Source of the DNA: DATGLE01 sp035294325
GTDB taxonomy: Bacteria; Chloroflexota; Ktedonobacteria; Ktedonobacterales; Ktedonobacteraceae
Assembly: GCA_035294325.1 (NCBI GenBank)
Contig: DATGLE010000039.1
Coordinates: forward strand, 1-23,428
Direction: 5' to 3'
Length of the DNA stretch: 23,428 nt
The position numbers and the translations under genes are program-made. The notes under the pieces were generated by a model that was not told where the DNA came from, made no database searches, and was given only the letters and a program-made list of their open reading frames with translations. This document shows positions 7,814 to 15,374 of the stretch, piece after piece. Positions within the stretch are counted from its first letter, which is position 1. Each line of letters starts with the position of its first letter.

Positions 7814-7911
7814 GTAGCAACCAGAGGCGGAAATGGCCCCCGGTGCGCAGCCGCGCGATTTTGAACCGTAACAACCAGAGGCCAGAAGCTCCCCCGGTGC
7901 GTAGCCGCGCG
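7814..7911. repeat. Two diverged direct repeats of about 44 bp
   Basis: Copies at 7814-7857 and 7868-7911 start 54 bp apart and agree at 36 of 44 positions without gaps. Conserved parts are CAACCAGAGGC and CCCCCGGTGCG. The second copy opens GTAACAACCAGAGGCC, which matches 14 of 16 bases of the palindrome arm at 21601-21616. They lie between the Ppx-CHAD stop and the HD gene start. A short open frame that spans them on the minus strand is probably not a gene. Confidence 0.7.
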
Positions 7912-8068
7912 CTTCATCGCGCCTCGTCGGCCTATGGAGGGGTCTCATTGCGCGATGATGCTCTTTACCTTTTTATATTCGAGAATGACTACGCTCGCAG
8001 TTCTCGCTCCACAAAGTTAAACTGCATTATCATGCGACAACGCACTTATGGATGGCCGATCTTGATTG

Positions 8069-9511
8069 TTAAACTTTATTATGAAGGCACGACCTGACCT
8101 GACGCAGTAGCGCATCTTCATCCAGTTCTCGCAAAAATGTTTCCAGGCTCGCCTGGCGCTTCTTGCGATATTCAGCGAGGCGAGCGATGAGCCATTGCAC
8201 ACCGGCCCGCTCATCCTCCGGCACCTGCTCAAGCTGCTGCTGCAAATGCGCGTTTGTAACATCGGTATCGCGAACCTGGCCCAGCATATCAGCGATCTTC
8301 TTCACCTGGCGATACACTTTTTTAAAGTGTTTTGGATCACAGGCGGACTCGTAGGCGTCCAGAACGGCGCGGAGACGCCGCGAGGCAACGCGCATTTTAT
8401 GAACATTCTCGATATCTTCGTCTTTGAGCACGGCGGCGCGCCACTCCAGCATCTTCTGTGTACGCTCAACCAGTAAACGGCGCCCGGAATCGATAAACGA
8501 CTCTTCCTGTCCTTCGCCTTTTCGCGCTTTCCGTTTACGTTTGCTGGCTACTGCACTTTGCTGCACCTGCGCCAGCCAGTCTTCTCCATAACGCGCGCGC
8601 GCCAGCAACACTCCCTCTCGAATGCCGTGGGGACTGACACGAATCTCATCCAGGCGCAGGCGCTCCATCATGGCCCGCACGATCAATGCGCCCGCCGGCA
8701 GGATGCGGGTGCGCGCCAGCGGTTGTTCGTAACGCCGGGAGACCTCTTCGGCGGTGAGCGCGCTCAGAAGGCCCTCGCAGCGCAGCAGGTCGTCATGCGT
8801 CAGGCGCCACATATCCTCTTCCAGACCAAAGGCGCGCCGCACCAGGTGCAGCAGGGAATTAGCGCTTCCCCCCGTGACGATGAGTGCGGGGGGACGCGGC
8901 CTGACATTGATCCCTTGTAGATAGGTATGGAGGAAGACCAGGGCGACGTGCAGGTCATCACGCGCCGGCGGATCCGCCGGTAAATAGCGATCATGCAGCC
9001 AGCCAGAGCCAATGGGGAAGGAGGCGCGCCAGGTAATCTGCATATCCTGAGCCGTCACCAGTTCCATGCTGCCACCGCCAAGATCCATCACCCCTATCTG
9101 CGCAGGCGCTCCCGGCTCCTTCAGCAGTTCATAGGTCGCGCCATAGAAGGTAAGCGTCGCCTCCACATCGCCATCTACGATGATGGCCTCCAGCCCGGCC
9201 CGCTCTTTCACAGCCGCCAGAAACTCGGCGTTATTGGTAGCCTGGCGAATAGCTTCGGTAGCGACCACCAGCACAGGTTCCGAGGTATACTGCCCGGCCA
9301 GCGCCCTGTACCTGCACAGCGTCGTGAGAGCTTCCTCGCGTTTCTCCGGCGAGATCGCGCCCGTGGCGGTCACACTCTCGCCGATACGCACCACCTCCTG
9401 CTCATCGGCGATAATATTCAAATCGTCGGGCAGCGAGCGAGCCACAACTATATGAATGGTATTACTCCCGATATCGATAGCGGCACGAATGGGCGCGATT
9501 CGCTCGGACAT
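8069..9511 (-). CDS. Ppx/GppA phosphatase fused to a CHAD domain
   Basis: A 480-residue protein. Residues 1 to about 315 are a Ppx/GppA ASKHA-fold phosphatase, which removes phosphate from polyphosphate or pppGpp: AAIDIGSNTIHIVVA (phosphate 1 loop), VATEAIRQATN, GVMDLGGGSMELV (phosphate 2 loop) and IVTGGSANSLL. A basic linker (SKRKRKARKGEG, about 326-340) leads to a CHAD domain at about 350-480, a helical histidine-rich domain known to bind polyphosphate, with VHKMRVASRRLRAVLDAY starting near His371. The CHAD part looks short, perhaps half a full domain. The HD-like domain III of long Ppx proteins is absent and appears as the next gene. The ATG at 9511 has AGGAG 7 nt upstream. Polyphosphate turnover is the favoured role. 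Confidence 0.9.
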   Translation of the reverse strand: MSERIAPIRAAIDIGSNTIHIVVARSLPDDLNIIADEQEVVRIGESVTATGAISPEKREEALTTLCRYRALAGQYTSEPVLVVATEAIRQATNNAEFLAAVKERAGLEAIIVDGDVEATLTFYGATYELLKEPGAPAQIGVMDLGGGSMELVTAQDMQITWRASFPIGSGWLHDRYLPADPPARDDLHVALVFLHTYLQGINVRPRPPALIVTGGSANSLLHLVRRAFGLEEDMWRLTHDDLLRCEGLLSALTAEEVSRRYEQPLARTRILPAGALIVRAMMERLRLDEIRVSPHGIREGVLLARARYGEDWLAQVQQSAVASKRKRKARKGEGQEESFIDSGRRLLVERTQKMLEWRAAVLKDEDIENVHKMRVASRRLRAVLDAYESACDPKHFKKVYRQVKKIADMLGQVRDTDVTNAHLQQQLEQVPEDERAGVQWLIARLAEYRKKRQASLETFLRELDEDALLRQVRSCLHNKV

Positions 9512-9621
9512 AGAAACTCCTGCATATATGGCCTTCGCAGTAATAACGCTGGCTCATACCCGTTCTGGAGGGCGCAAATAAACACGGACGAGGTACATTA
9601 ATCACATGGAACATCGCCTTT

Positions 9622-9630
9622 ATTATAGCA
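9622..9630 (-). promoter_or_regulatory. Extended -10 promoter of the Ppx-CHAD gene
   Basis: Read on the minus strand the site is TGCTATAAT, an exact extended -10. No recognisable -35 lies upstream, as is common for this class. It gives a leader of about 100 nt before the ATG at 9511. Confidence 0.6.
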
Positions 9631-9657
9631 CGGCCGGGCATAGGAAAGTGAGGGCAG

Positions 9658-10791
9658 TCATCCACAGAACACTTGCAGCGTCGCTAGCAGGATGTCACAA
9701 GCGCGCCGCACCTGTTCCAGGTCGGCCCATTCGACGACGGCATGAGCGCCAGCGCCACCAGGACCGAAGATAACGGTAGGGATGCCTGCTGCGGCGAGCA
9801 GAGCAGCATCTGTCCACCAGGGCGCGCCAGCTATCTGCGGAGCCGAGCCAAGTAGTATTTCGGCCTGACGAGCGAGAACCTGCACGATAGGAGTATCCTG
9901 CGCAACCGCGAACGGCTCCTGCGCAAACGTTGTTCTGATGGAGGCAACAACAGTGGGATCGGCCCGCTGCGCCTCCGCAAGAACCTCTCGTATCTGTTCT
10001 TCCACCAGTTGTGGCGTTTCACCAGGGATCGTCCGCCGCTCCATCTGGAGCACACAGCGCTCAGGATAACTGGATAGCTCCTGCCCACCCTGAATCAAGG
10101 AGGCATGAAGGGAACCATGCCCGAGCAGCGGATGCGAGGGGCCATCCTGAAGCTTATGATTGAGGCGCTCCAGGCCCAGCAGAATACGCCCCATCTTCAC
10201 AATAGCATCTCGCCCCAGGTCGGGGCGAGAACCATGCGCGGCTCTTCCTTCCGTGATGATCTCACACCAGATAAAGCCTTTATGCGCCACCTGTAGTTGT
10301 AACTCCGTCGGTTCTGTTACAATCGCTGCATCAGCATGCCACTGCTTCACGATAGATTGTGTCCCAATACTGGCATATTCCTCATCGGACACCGCTGTGA
10401 GAATCACATCGCCGCGCAGCGACAGGCGCTTTGCCTGCGCGATAGCGAGCATGCTCGCCGCCAGACCTGCCTTCATATCGCAGGCCCCTCGTCCATACAG
10501 GCGCTGCCCTTCCACGACAGGATCAAATGGTCGCTCCATGCCAGCCACGCCTACCGTATCCATATGAGCGTTAAGCAAAAGGGAGCGCCCGCCCCCGGTC
10601 CCACGCGCGATTCCTACAACGCCGGGGCGTCCCGGCACAGGTTCGTCCCAGACAACATCCACGCCCGCCTCTTCGAGCCAGCGCGCTACAAAGTGCGCGA
10701 TCTCGCCTTCGCCGGCCCCGCCTGCTACCAGGTCAGGATTGATCGAATTAATAGCAACGAGTTGCTGGAGCAGGGTTGTGATTTCATCCAT
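9658..10791 (-). CDS. M20-family metallopeptidase/deacylase (ArgE/DapE-like)
   Basis: A 377-residue two-zinc amidohydrolase of the M20 family, which removes acyl groups from N-acyl amino acids or cleaves small peptides. Visible ligands are His76 and Asp78 in NAHMDTV, Asp105 in GRGACDMKAG, the catalytic and metal Glu137-Glu138 in SDEEYAS, Glu160 in VTEPTEL, and the C-terminal His of GAGAHAVVEW. The dimerisation domain lies at about residues 175-285, with AAHGSRPDLGRDA and HASLIQGG. The ATG at 10791 has AGAGG 6 nt upstream. Neighbours do not point to arginine or lysine biosynthesis, so a specific name such as argE or dapE is not justified. The start and length fit the family. Confidence 0.9.
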   Translation of the reverse strand: MDEITTLLQQLVAINSINPDLVAGGAGEGEIAHFVARWLEEAGVDVVWDEPVPGRPGVVGIARGTGGGRSLLLNAHMDTVGVAGMERPFDPVVEGQRLYGRGACDMKAGLAASMLAIAQAKRLSLRGDVILTAVSDEEYASIGTQSIVKQWHADAAIVTEPTELQLQVAHKGFIWCEIITEGRAAHGSRPDLGRDAIVKMGRILLGLERLNHKLQDGPSHPLLGHGSLHASLIQGGQELSSYPERCVLQMERRTIPGETPQLVEEQIREVLAEAQRADPTVVASIRTTFAQEPFAVAQDTPIVQVLARQAEILLGSAPQIAGAPWWTDAALLAAAGIPTVIFGPGGAGAHAVVEWADLEQVRRACDILLATLQVFCG

Positions 10792-10841
10792 AGAAGCCTC
10801 TTATCTCCTTCTTCATGCGTTTGTCCATCTCATGATACCAG

Positions 10842-10865
10842 CAGAGGGCAAGCGAAAGCCCTCTG
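10842..10865. repeat. Short inverted repeat between P450 and M20 genes
   Basis: CAGAGGGC (10842-10849) pairs with GCCCTCTG (10858-10865) over an 8-nt loop. It lies about 170 nt downstream of the P450 stop on the minus strand and 50 nt upstream of the peptidase start. No T-run follows, so termination or leader regulation is only possible. Confidence 0.4.
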
Positions 10866-11033
10866 GAAAGAGGCCCGTTCAGGATCCCATCCCCAAACTC
10901 TCCCCAGAGTACAACAGATGCCAGGCGCCAGGAGATCTCACGGGAAGTCTTGCTTCAAAAGCGGATACTATCCGCTCGGTCAAGGATGCACTTCGCGGCA
11001 GCGCCAGGAACTTCTGGCAGGCGCCGATCCCCC

Positions 11034-12191
11034 CTATTTCCCTGCCTTGAACGTCACCGGGAACTGCTCGACGCCAAAGGTGAAAAACGTCTGGATGGCC
11101 CTCACCGGTGCCCCGGGAATGCGCTTGATCTGCTGGAAGCGCTCCAGCAGCATCCGTAAGGCAATGGTCGCTTCAAGACGAGCCAGAGGCGCGCCCAGAC
11201 AGAAATGGATGCCAGCGCCGAAGGTAAGATGTCGGTTGGGATCACGGCGAATCAGAAAATGGTCGGGATCGGGAAACTGTCTTTCATCATAGTTGGCCGA
11301 AGCAATATGGATTATTAATGCCTGCTGTTTGTCGATGGCCTGACCTCCCAGCATTGTTGCCATTGTCGTCAGGCGCGCCGCGCCGGAAACCGAGGGGTAG
11401 CAGCGCAGGATCTCTTCCACCGCGCTGCTCATTAGTTCGGGATTGTGACGCAGTTCCTCAACTGCTTCCGGGTGATCTTCAAAGCAGACCAGCGCGTTGC
11501 CAATCAGATTGGCCGTGGTTTCATAGCCGGCAATGAGCAGGAGCTGGCAGAAGTCCAGCAGTTCCTCCTCGCTCAACTTTTCGCCATCGACCTCCGCTGC
11601 CAGCAGGCGGCTCATCAGATCCTCGCGCGGGGCGTTCCGATGCTCCTCAAGCTTCTGCGCGAGATAATAACGCAAGGCACGGGTGATCTCCGCTTGCTCT
11701 TGCCCGGCCCGGGTGGTGTTGCGCGGGCCTGAGACAAGCCGGGTGGACCAGGTTCGGAACGTGTCCCGCTCCCCCGGAGGAACGCCTAAGAGTTCGGCAA
11801 TCACCGTGATGGGCAGCGGATACGCCAGATCCTGGATCACATCCATCTCGCCACGAGGCTGAACCGCGTCAAGCAGGCCAGCGGTGATCTCGGTGATACG
11901 CGGAGCTAGCTCGGCCACCGAGCGCGGGGTGAAGGCGCGCGCCACAATGGCGCGCAGGCGATGGTGGCGTGGCTCATCCATCCCTAAAATGCTGGGCTGG
12001 CGGGGCTGCCGGCTGCCGGCTACAGGCTCCGAGGAGTATGTGGCCGGATCGGTCAGGACGTGCAGAGCATCGTCATAGCGAAAGACCTGCCAGATCCCCA
12101 TGCGTGGATCATAGAAGACCGGCGCAGTATCGCGCATCTGGCGATACCACTCAAGCGGAATACGTAACAATGTGCTGGCGTTGTTCGTCAT
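11034..12191 (-). CDS. Cytochrome P450 (CYP107-like), TetR-controlled
   Basis: A 385-residue soluble bacterial P450 mono-oxygenase. The I-helix oxygen-activation motif is AGYETT (221-226), the K-helix ExxR is Glu260-Arg263, and the haem loop FGAGIHFCLGAPLAR carries the thiolate ligand Cys331. There is no membrane anchor, so it would take electrons from separate ferredoxin partners, none of which lie in the window. The substrate is unknown. ATG at 12191 is preceded by AGGAGG 12 nt away. The gene follows tetR (12252-12923) on the same strand and has its own promoter-like site, overlapped by the same palindrome as the tetR promoter. All key residues are intact, in contrast to the second P450 at 16891. 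Confidence 0.93.
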   Translation of the reverse strand: MTNNASTLLRIPLEWYRQMRDTAPVFYDPRMGIWQVFRYDDALHVLTDPATYSSEPVAGSRQPRQPSILGMDEPRHHRLRAIVARAFTPRSVAELAPRITEITAGLLDAVQPRGEMDVIQDLAYPLPITVIAELLGVPPGERDTFRTWSTRLVSGPRNTTRAGQEQAEITRALRYYLAQKLEEHRNAPREDLMSRLLAAEVDGEKLSEEELLDFCQLLLIAGYETTANLIGNALVCFEDHPEAVEELRHNPELMSSAVEEILRCYPSVSGAARLTTMATMLGGQAIDKQQALIIHIASANYDERQFPDPDHFLIRRDPNRHLTFGAGIHFCLGAPLARLEATIALRMLLERFQQIKRIPGAPVRAIQTFFTFGVEQFPVTFKAGK

Positions 12192-12219
12192 AGTTCACTC
12201 TTTCCTCCTCAAACTCTGC

Positions 12220-12233
12220 TTATCAGTTGATAA
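12220..12233. promoter_or_regulatory. Probable TetR operator at the P450 promoter
   Basis: TTATCAGTTGATAA is a palindrome with 6-bp arms and a 2-bp centre. It lies 29 nt upstream of the P450 start and overlaps the putative -10 hexamer. It differs by only two central bases from the site at 12947-12960, next to the promoter of the TetR gene itself. Confidence 0.75.
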
Positions 12234-12255
12234 ATGAAGAGTAAAAAAATTTCAA
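12227..12255 (-). promoter_or_regulatory. Putative P450 promoter
   Basis: On the minus strand TTGAAA (12250-12255) and TATCAA (12227-12232) are 17 nt apart. The -35 overlaps the end of the TetR gene and the -10 lies within the operator palindrome, so repressor binding would block it. The -10 is a weak match. Confidence 0.4.
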
Positions 12256-12923
12256 GCGTTCTCCCCCGGCTGCGCATGCCTTCCCCGCCCTTCTCCCTGA
12301 GAGGTGCTGGCAAGACCATAGAGAAAGAACTGCGTTATCATCTCTGCATGCTCATGGCCGGATCCTGGAGAACCTCGCCGCGATGAGCGAGAGAGGTCGC
12401 CTGAAAGCAGATACATGAGCATATAGGCAGCCGTAACCGCATCGGTGCCCCCCTGTTCCTGACTGCGTAAATATCCCTGCTGCAATCCTTCTTCAAAAAG
12501 CGAAGCCAGAGGCCCGATGATCCCGCTCTGAAACAGCTCGCCCAGGCGCTCCTGTGAACTGGCATCCAGTTCTTGCCGGATATCATGCAGCATCATTCCT
12601 AGATCCTGCGGCGAACTGTTGAGCAGGTAGCGCACAATCCGCCTCAAACGCTGCTGAATGCTTTCATGGCGGCGCACCATGCGCTCCAACGCCATGCGTG
12701 TTTTCGCAATACTTTCCTTGATAACCTCGATATAGAGGCTCTGTTTGTCCGCGAAGTAGTGGTAGAGCGCGGGCTGCGTCAGCCCGCAGGCATCGGCGAT
12801 CTGGCGCGTAGAAACGGCACGATAGCCATGAGCCATGAACAACTGCTCCGCCGTGCGCAAGATCGTGCTCCTCGTCTCTGCGGCCTCTTCATCCAACACC
12901 CGTTTGCGTTGTACACGCGCCAT
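12252..12923 (-). CDS. TetR/AcrR-family transcriptional repressor
   Basis: A 223-residue one-component regulator. The N-terminal DNA-binding domain has the typical TetR pattern: TRSTILRTAEQLFMAHGYRA, then the helix-turn-helix STRQIADACGLTQPALYHYF (about residues 38-57). The C-terminal half is a helical ligand-binding domain that I cannot match to a ligand. The open frame extends upstream to 12974, but I place the start at ATG 12923 (MARVQRKR): AAGGA lies 9 nt upstream, and a strong promoter and operator lie at 12947-12991, within the longer frame. The P450 gene follows 60 nt downstream and carries a near-identical operator. The likely role is autoregulation plus control of the P450, released by a hydrophobic compound. 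Confidence 0.9.
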   Translation of the reverse strand: MARVQRKRVLDEEAAETRSTILRTAEQLFMAHGYRAVSTRQIADACGLTQPALYHYFADKQSLYIEVIKESIAKTRMALERMVRRHESIQQRLRRIVRYLLNSSPQDLGMMLHDIRQELDASSQERLGELFQSGIIGPLASLFEEGLQQGYLRSQEQGGTDAVTAAYMLMYLLSGDLSRSSRRGSPGSGHEHAEMITQFFLYGLASTSQGEGRGRHAQPGENA

Positions 12924-12946
12924 CAACGTATGTCCTTGCAGAATAG

Positions 12947-12960
12947 TTATCGATTGATAA
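12947..12960. promoter_or_regulatory. Probable TetR autoregulatory operator
   Basis: TTATCGATTGATAA has 5-bp inverted arms (TTATC/GATAA). It lies 2 bp downstream of the -10 of the promoter at 12963-12991, over the expected transcription start, which is a classic repressor position. It nearly matches the site at 12220-12233. Confidence 0.75.
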
Positions 12961-12962
12961 GG

Positions 12963-12991
12963 AGTATAGGACAAAAGCTGTCGTCAGTCAA
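12963..12991 (-). promoter_or_regulatory. Sigma-70-type promoter of the TetR gene
   Basis: On the minus strand TTGACT (12986-12991) and TATACT (12963-12968) are separated by exactly 17 nt. Each hexamer has one change from consensus. It gives a leader of about 30 nt before the ATG at 12923. Confidence 0.75.
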
Positions 12992-13110
12992 GGGGACACA
13001 TATATCCGGGCGCGCGTCCCTTTTTTGCATTCATCGCCACCTGCGGTAGCTCACAAGAGGATCGAGAGGACTTGAGCAGGGACGATACACTCACCGGTAC
13101 TATCCCTGCG

Positions 13111-14175
13111 TCAGCGTGCGCTCTCGACCAGGCGAGCGGCATGCAGGATAAGGTTGTGAACACGCTCACCAAAGCCGGCAAAGCGCTCATCACGCGTCTG
13201 TCCTCGCTTCCAGCGGACGTAGATCTGCTGGAGAATCACTGCCAGTTTGAAATAGGCAAAGACGATGTAAAAATCGAGCGAGGACAGATCGCGCCCGCTC
13301 TCGCGCGCGTAGCGTTCGATGAAATCCTCGCGACTGATGAATCCAGGCAGCGCCGTCACCGTTGGCAGCACAGCGCGCAGTTCTTCCGGGTCATCGGGCG
13401 TCACCCAGTAGGTTAAAGAGGCGGCGAGATCGAAAAGCGGATCACCGATGGTCGCCATTTCCCAGTCCAGTACCGCCACGGGCCGGCCCAGATCGGCGCT
13501 ATCCAGCAACATATTGTTCAGCTTATAATCGTTATGGATCAACGCCGGCGCGGGACTCTCGGGGATGCGTTCCGTCAGCCAGCGCATGAGCGGCTCGACC
13601 TGCGGGATATCATCGGTTCGCGCGCGCCCGTAACGTTCGATCCAGCCCTTCACCTGGCGCGCCAGAAAGCCCTCGGGATAGCCAAACGAGCCTAGCCCCG
13701 CCGCGCGCCAATCGATGGCGTGGATCTGCACCAGCGTATCGACCACGGTATGAGAGATGCGGAGGCAGAGATCGCCGGTCACAACAACGCCGGGCGGGAA
13801 GGTATCATTGAGCACCACGCCCCTGCGCCGCTCCATCACATAGAAAGGCGCGCCGATAATCGCCGGATCGTCACAAAAGAAGTAGGGACGCGGCGCCAGA
13901 GGAAAGACGGGATGGATCTTCTCCAGCAGGCCAGACTCGCGTGCCATATCGTGCGCCTTTGGCGCTACCGGACCGAGGGGCGGACGGCGCAGCACGCCTT
14001 CCCAATCGCCAATTTTGAGCAGATAGGTGAGGTTGGATGCGCCCGATGGAAACTGTCGCACCCGCAGCGCGCCCGCTCCCAGACCCGCGATATGATCGCG
14101 CAGGTAGCGTTCTACTTTCTGGAGATCAAATTCTTCCCCTGGCCGAATCGCAATCGTCTCATACTCGTCGCTCAT
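13111..14175 (-). CDS. APH/ACAD10-like phosphotransferase family protein
   Basis: A 354-residue kinase-like protein of the aminoglycoside phosphotransferase superfamily. It has the N-lobe segment FPSGASNLTYLLKIG, the catalytic loop LIHNDYKLNNMLL (His214, Asp216, Asn221) and the metal-binding VLDWEMATIGDPLFDLA (Asp237). The conserved ATIGDP and SGASNLTY patterns resemble the kinase domain of ACAD10/11 and bacterial LvaA, which phosphorylate 4-hydroxyacyl-CoA, rather than drug-resistance enzymes. The open frame starts at 14202, but ATG 14175 (MSDEYE) has AGGAGG 7 nt upstream and is preferred. It lies between a response regulator and a TetR on the same strand. An acyl-CoA dehydrogenase occurs in the window but 8 kb away. 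The family is sure; the substrate is inference. Confidence 0.85.
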   Translation of the reverse strand: MSDEYETIAIRPGEEFDLQKVERYLRDHIAGLGAGALRVRQFPSGASNLTYLLKIGDWEGVLRRPPLGPVAPKAHDMARESGLLEKIHPVFPLAPRPYFFCDDPAIIGAPFYVMERRRGVVLNDTFPPGVVVTGDLCLRISHTVVDTLVQIHAIDWRAAGLGSFGYPEGFLARQVKGWIERYGRARTDDIPQVEPLMRWLTERIPESPAPALIHNDYKLNNMLLDSADLGRPVAVLDWEMATIGDPLFDLAASLTYWVTPDDPEELRAVLPTVTALPGFISREDFIERYARESGRDLSSLDFYIVFAYFKLAVILQQIYVRWKRGQTRDERFAGFGERVHNLILHAARLVESAR

Positions 14176-14254
14176 GGCGCCCCCTCCTGGCCTGACAGGC
14201 ATTTACACGCTCGCTCATTTTTCCTTTTTCTCATCATATCATACGCTTTCCCAT

Positions 14255-14307
14255 GTGCAAAAGCAGGAGGTGAGGGACCTGCGGTCCCTCACCTCCTGCT
14301 TTTGCAC
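14255..14307. terminator. Perfect hairpin with 25-bp arms after the response regulator
   Basis: The arm 14255-14279 begins GTGCAAAAGCAGGAGG and is exactly complementary to 14283-14307, with loop TGC. It starts 6 nt after the response-regulator stop codon on the minus strand and is 79 nt upstream of the APH-like gene start. It has no T-run, so it is either a strong factor-assisted terminator or a processed RNA hairpin. Confidence 0.7.
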
Positions 14308-14313
14308 ACTCGC

Positions 14314-15024
14314 TTATCTACCAAGCTGAGCAAGGACCAGGGAGTTATCGATGGGCATTCCGCTGGTATTGCAGAACTCAATATATCGCTGAACCAGCAG
14401 AAGACGCAGCGTGTTGATTACCTCCGTCAGACCTAACTGGGTGATAACGCAGAGGCTCTCTATATTCCTCCGCCCATCGATAGCGGCACAGAGCAGGCGA
14501 GCCTGCCGATCAGTGATGCTCGCCCAATCTATCTGAGAGCTATCTTTCAGCCGTGGGATCAACATCTGGAGCGGGAGCGCTTCCGACTTCGCCGCAGTGG
14601 CGCTGGCTCGCTGCGGCGGAACCTGTCCGGCAGCGACAACCGGCCGCACGTAAGCGGGCAGCACCTCTTCTACAGCCTGTACAAGCGTCTCTTCTGTAAA
14701 GGGCTTGGACAGGTAACGATTAGCTCCCTGACGCAGCCCCCACGATTGATCGATGGCTGTATTCTTGGAGCTGACCATGATAATTGGAAGCGAGCGTAAC
14801 GCATCTTGCGTTCGCAGTTGGCGACAAAGTGCAAAACCACTGATTCCGGGCAGGATAACATCAAGGATCAGGCATTGCGGATGCTCCTGCAAAAGTTTCA
14901 TCATCCCTTCTCGCCCATCAGAAGCTGTGATCACATTATAGCCAGCTTTTTGCAGAGCTTGAGCCATATAAAAACACGAGGTTGTACTATCATCGATGAT
15001 AAGGATTTTGGGTGCGCCGATCAT
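14314..15024 (-). CDS. Response regulator with C-terminal winged-helix-like module
   Basis: A 236-residue regulator if started at ATG 15024 (MIGAPK), which has GAAGGA 9 nt upstream; an upstream ATG at 15066 would add 14 residues and is less well placed. The receiver domain has the acidic pair in ILIIDDS, the phosphoacceptor Asp55 in LILDVILPG, Ser85/86 in MVSSKN and Lys107 in YLSKPF. After a linker of about 40 residues, the C-terminal part (about 165-225) has the pattern SITDRQARLLCAAIDGRRNI...LGLTEVINTLRLLLVQRYIEF. This resembles winged-helix-like modules attached to receivers in Chloroflexota and gliding bacteria. No histidine kinase is adjacent; a Ser/Thr kinase is divergent at 15375. The output is unknown. 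Confidence 0.85.
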   Translation of the reverse strand: MIGAPKILIIDDSTTSCFYMAQALQKAGYNVITASDGREGMMKLLQEHPQCLILDVILPGISGFALCRQLRTQDALRSLPIIMVSSKNTAIDQSWGLRQGANRYLSKPFTEETLVQAVEEVLPAYVRPVVAAGQVPPQRASATAAKSEALPLQMLIPRLKDSSQIDWASITDRQARLLCAAIDGRRNIESLCVITQLGLTEVINTLRLLLVQRYIEFCNTSGMPIDNSLVLAQLGR

Positions 15025-15374
15025 AAAGTTGTTTCCTTCAACGCCGCTCAGTCCCTTGAAGTCCATTGCCAGCAGGTCCTGAGTTCGTTTAGAAGATGCG
15101 TTACTATACTTCCTGACTATGAAGATACCTTGATACTATCATCTCCGCCAGTGTTCAAGCAATACATGATGAAAATTCCCCCTAAAAGTACCGTCAGCCC
15201 TGTCTGTCCTGAATACCACGAGCTTTTCAGTTACCTCTATCCCGCCTCCCCCGGGCATTGGAACAACCTGGAAATATCAGCAGTATGAATTGACATTTAC
15301 AGCAATTATACGCTAATATTCTGTATCAGGATGCTAGTTGCGTAAAAAATCTTCTTCTCACATACAAGCGGGCG
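15025..15374. other. Divergent intergenic region, response regulator / Ser-Thr kinase
   Basis: No coding sequence is supported here. It holds the kinase promoter (15290-15319) and presumably a minus-strand promoter for the response regulator; candidate TATAGT and TATCAA -10s lie at about 15108-15137 but lack convincing -35s. No long palindrome is present. The AT-rich segment 15280-15350 suits a promoter. Confidence 0.55.
15290..15319 (+). promoter_or_regulatory. Sigma-70-type promoter of the Ser/Thr kinase gene
   Basis: TTGACA (15290-15295), a perfect -35, is followed after 18 nt by TAATAT (15314-15319). The kinase ATG is 56 nt downstream. Confidence 0.65.

Noticed and set aside
7757..7948. 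63-residue minus-strand frame upstream of the HD gene
   Set aside because: Its repeated peptide simply reflects the two direct DNA repeats; no start signal is seen.
12924..12974. Longer N terminus for the first TetR
   Set aside because: The extension would cover its own -10 and operator, and a better ATG with AAGGA lies at 12923.
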